The notes under the pieces: generated by a model
Databases searched by the model: none
Told to the model about the DNA's origin: nothing
Seen by the model: the letters and a program-made list of their open reading frames with translations, nothing else
Program-made: the position numbers and the translations under genes
In this document: in pieces, positions 5,762-7,095 of the stretch
How the letters are laid out: each line of letters opens with the position of its first letter
Numbering within the stretch: the stretch's first letter is position 1
Assembly: GCA_046734915.1 (NCBI GenBank)
Contig: JBKPSC010000514.1
Location: forward strand, 1 to 7,095
Length of the DNA stretch: 7,095 nt
Reading direction: 5' to 3'
DNA from: VFZL01 sp046734915
Lineage (GTDB): Bacteria > Acidobacteriota > Vicinamibacteria > Vicinamibacterales > CAVVIG01

Positions 5762-6339
5762 ATGCTCCATGAATTTGTTGTGCGGAGAACCGCGAAGAGC
5801 TCATCCGCCGCTGTCGCGCGAAGGTTGAGATGCGCTCGATTCGGCCTCCGACGCCAACGGAACTCGAATTCGGCGTCCCCCGGTTTCTCGATCAGCTCGT
5901 TGAGGCTTTGCGTCACCAGGTGTCGTCGAATTCTGAGATCGGGAGAACCGCTGCGCGCCACGGTTATGATCGCCAGCTGCAGGGACTTGCCGTGTCTCAG
6001 GTCGTGCACGACTACGGGGATGTGTGTCAGTCCATCACCGACCTGGCGCTGCAACTGGAGGCGCCGATCAGCGTGGAGGATTTCCGGATCCTGAACCGAT
6101 GTCTGGACGACGCTATCGCGAGTGCCGTTACGGAATACGGACGCGGCAACCAATCGCTTCTTGATGCTGAAGCCGCCCGCGATAACGAACGCCTGGGATT
6201 CCTCGCGCATGAAATCCGAAATCTCGTGGGCACCGCATCCCTTGCGTTCGAAGCGCTCAGGACCGGGAACGTCGGAGTTGGGGGCAGCACAGGGAGTGTG
6301 CTGCACAGGAGTCTCTCGGGCGCTTCGCGATCTCATTAA
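5762..6339 (+). CDS. Sensor histidine kinase, N-terminal half (sensor region plus H-box), frameshifted
   Basis: This is the first part of a soluble two-component sensor kinase interrupted by two frameshifts. ATG 5762 gives MLHEFV, then the frame must shift by one base near 5780-5782 to continue as AENREELIRRCRAKVEMRS. The stretch from 5782 to about 6318 is an alpha-helical region with FLDQLVEALR and a GYDRQLQGLAVSQVVHDYGD segment, resembling RsbRD-type N-terminal sensory domains. It ends in the phosphoacceptor H-box ERLGFLAHEIRNLVGTASLA, with His at codon 6208-6210. The frame then stops at TAA 6337-6339, while the homologous continuation is in the next frame. Read strictly, ATG 5830 to 6339 gives a 169-residue product with no ATP-binding domain. 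No membrane segment is visible, so the sensor is cytoplasmic. The kinase family is firm, the sensory-domain name moderate and the signal unknown. Confidence 0.8.
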
Positions 6340-6880
6340 CCGATCGCTCGCCGAGGTTCGCCTCCGGCATGACATTCGGGACCGTACCCGGTTCGGCATC
6401 GGCGAATTCATCGCGGAACTCGCACGCGCGGCGGCACTGGACGCACGCGCACGTGGACTCTCATTGAACGTGGAGGCAGGAGACGCGCAGGTGCACGTTC
6501 ACGCAGACCGATGGATTCTGGCGGCGACCGTGGCTAATCTCCTCCAGAATGCATTCAAGTTCACGCGGCCTGATACGACCGTCACGCTGCGCGGGAGCGC
6601 GACCTCCGACCGTGTGCTGATTGAAGTCGAGGACGAATGTGGCGGGCTGCCCGACGGCGACATCGACAACTTGTTCCAGCCATTCGAGCAACGTGGCGCA
6701 GACCGAACCGGGGTCGGTCTCGGTCTGGCCATCAGCCGTTGGGGCGCCGAAGTCAACAGTGGTCGGCTCTACGCGCGCAACCTGCCTGACCACGGCTGCA
6801 TCTTCATCATCGACCTACCGCGAGTAGCGCCTCTCGCTGTCGGCCGCCACGTCAGCCAGAGTGTCGCTGAAGCGGAGTAA
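6296..6880 (+). CDS. Sensor histidine kinase, C-terminal half (HATPase domain), frameshift fragment
   Basis: This carries the rest of the kinase from the previous entry. After the break at the GGG of 6318-6320 the product resumes as ALRDLINRSLAEVRL, the dimerisation helix that should follow the H-box. The HATPase_c domain follows: N-box NLLQNAFKFTRP (6538-6573), a G1-like EDECGGLPDGD, F-box LFQPFEQ, and G2 GVGLGLAISR. It ends with GCIFIIDLPR and a short tail. All ATP-binding motifs are intact. GTG 6296 is the nearest upstream start in this frame and could in principle allow reinitiation, but I think the fragment exists only because of the indel. A single kinase of about 372 residues would be restored by adding one base near 5781 and removing one G at 6318-6320. 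No response regulator is seen nearby; the gene starting at 7024 could be a partner but is too short to judge. Confidence 0.8.
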   Translation: MCCTGVSRALRDLINRSLAEVRLRHDIRDRTRFGIGEFIAELARAAALDARARGLSLNVEAGDAQVHVHADRWILAATVANLLQNAFKFTRPDTTVTLRGSATSDRVLIEVEDECGGLPDGDIDNLFQPFEQRGADRTGVGLGLAISRWGAEVNSGRLYARNLPDHGCIFIIDLPRVAPLAVGRHVSQSVAEAE

Positions 6881-7011
6881 CGAAACACCCGTCGCCCGAG
6901 GATCTGACTTCCGGCAAGTTGTCCTTCTGGGCGCTGCATAGCATTCTTATGTTGAATGATACGCAGCACTTGGATCAACGCGAAGTCGAGGAATTCTGAG
7001 TGAGGCATCGC

Positions 7012-7016
7012 AGAGG
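7012..7016 (+). promoter_or_regulatory. Ribosome-binding site for the gene at 7024
   Basis: AGAGG lies seven bases upstream of ATG 7024, good spacing for initiation. The rest of the gap after the kinase (6881-7011) holds no gene I can support. Confidence 0.45.
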
Positions 7017-7023
7017 TCGACAC

Positions 7024-7095
7024 ATGACTGCGAAGAGTTCGCAACCGCCGCCTGACTCGCTGCGCGAACGTCAGCCGTCGAGCTCGTCTACCGAG
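7024..7095 (+). CDS. Start of an unidentified gene, cut by window edge
   Basis: ATG 7024, preceded by AGAGG at seven bases, opens a frame that stays open for 24 codons to the window end. The visible residues (MTAKSSQPPPDSLRERQPSS...) are hydrophilic and rich in Ser, Pro and Gln, typical of a flexible cytoplasmic N-terminus rather than a signal peptide. I do not recognise the protein. It lies 143 bases after the sensor kinase on the same strand, so a signalling partner is possible, but nothing in the sequence shows it. Confidence 0.4.
   Translation, partial: MTAKSSQPPPDSLRERQPSSSSTE

Noticed and set aside
4946..5770. Minus-strand frame of 274 residues overlapping the antiporter, considered as its missing N-terminus
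   Set aside because: The translation over 5530-5770 is hydrophilic and shows no membrane helix, and over the antiporter it is an Arg-rich shadow frame.
6907..6999. Short plus-strand frame ending in LNDTQHLDQREVEEF after the kinase
   Set aside because: Its only in-frame ATG (6949) gives 16 residues and has no ribosome-binding site. The longer stretch has no ATG start, and I recognise no similarity.
1..7095. CRISPR arrays, tRNA/rRNA genes, insertion sequences and attachment sites
   Set aside because: I looked for regularly spaced direct repeats, cloverleaf-like segments, transposase motifs and terminal inverted repeats and saw none.

Overview
The window is GC-rich DNA from a diderm bacterium, most likely an Acidobacteriota member (Vicinamibacteria-like). 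The clues are a secreted VWFA protein of the acidobacterial VWFA-related type and a secreted 'YFTFSxPVTxPGxxLPAGxYLF' protein of a kind I associate with that phylum. The taxonomic call is inference from protein style, with no marker gene present.

Layout. Positions 1-1999 (+): the C-terminal ~300 residues of an AI-2E/PerM family membrane protein, truncated by the window edge, followed by a YihY/BrkB family membrane protein. Positions 2144-4495 (+): a compact cell-envelope module. It holds a secreted protein with a tripartite sortase sorting signal (LPQTA, hydrophobic segment, arginine-rich tail), then a secreted VWA protein, then a class D-like sortase whose GTG start overlaps the VWA stop codon. 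A perfect 12-bp hairpin separates the first gene from the other two. Positions 4506-5562 (-): a divergent NhaA-type Na+/H+ antiporter that has lost its N-terminus and carries a C-terminal frameshift. Positions 5563-5761: a divergent intergenic region with several short dyads. Positions 5762-6880 (+): a soluble sensor histidine kinase (RsbRD-like N-terminal region, H-box, HATPase) split by two compensating single-base frameshifts. Positions 7024-7095 (+): the start of an unidentified gene running off the edge.

How they work together. The sortase module is self-consistent. A membrane-anchored transpeptidase with His, Cys and Arg in place sits about 1 kb from a protein bearing a matching LPxT-type signal, with a VWA adhesion-type protein translationally coupled to the enzyme. 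This is the most interesting content, because sortase anchoring in a diderm is little characterised. The second half looks decayed or poorly sequenced: the antiporter and the kinase need at least three single-base indels, while all genes before position 4500 are intact.
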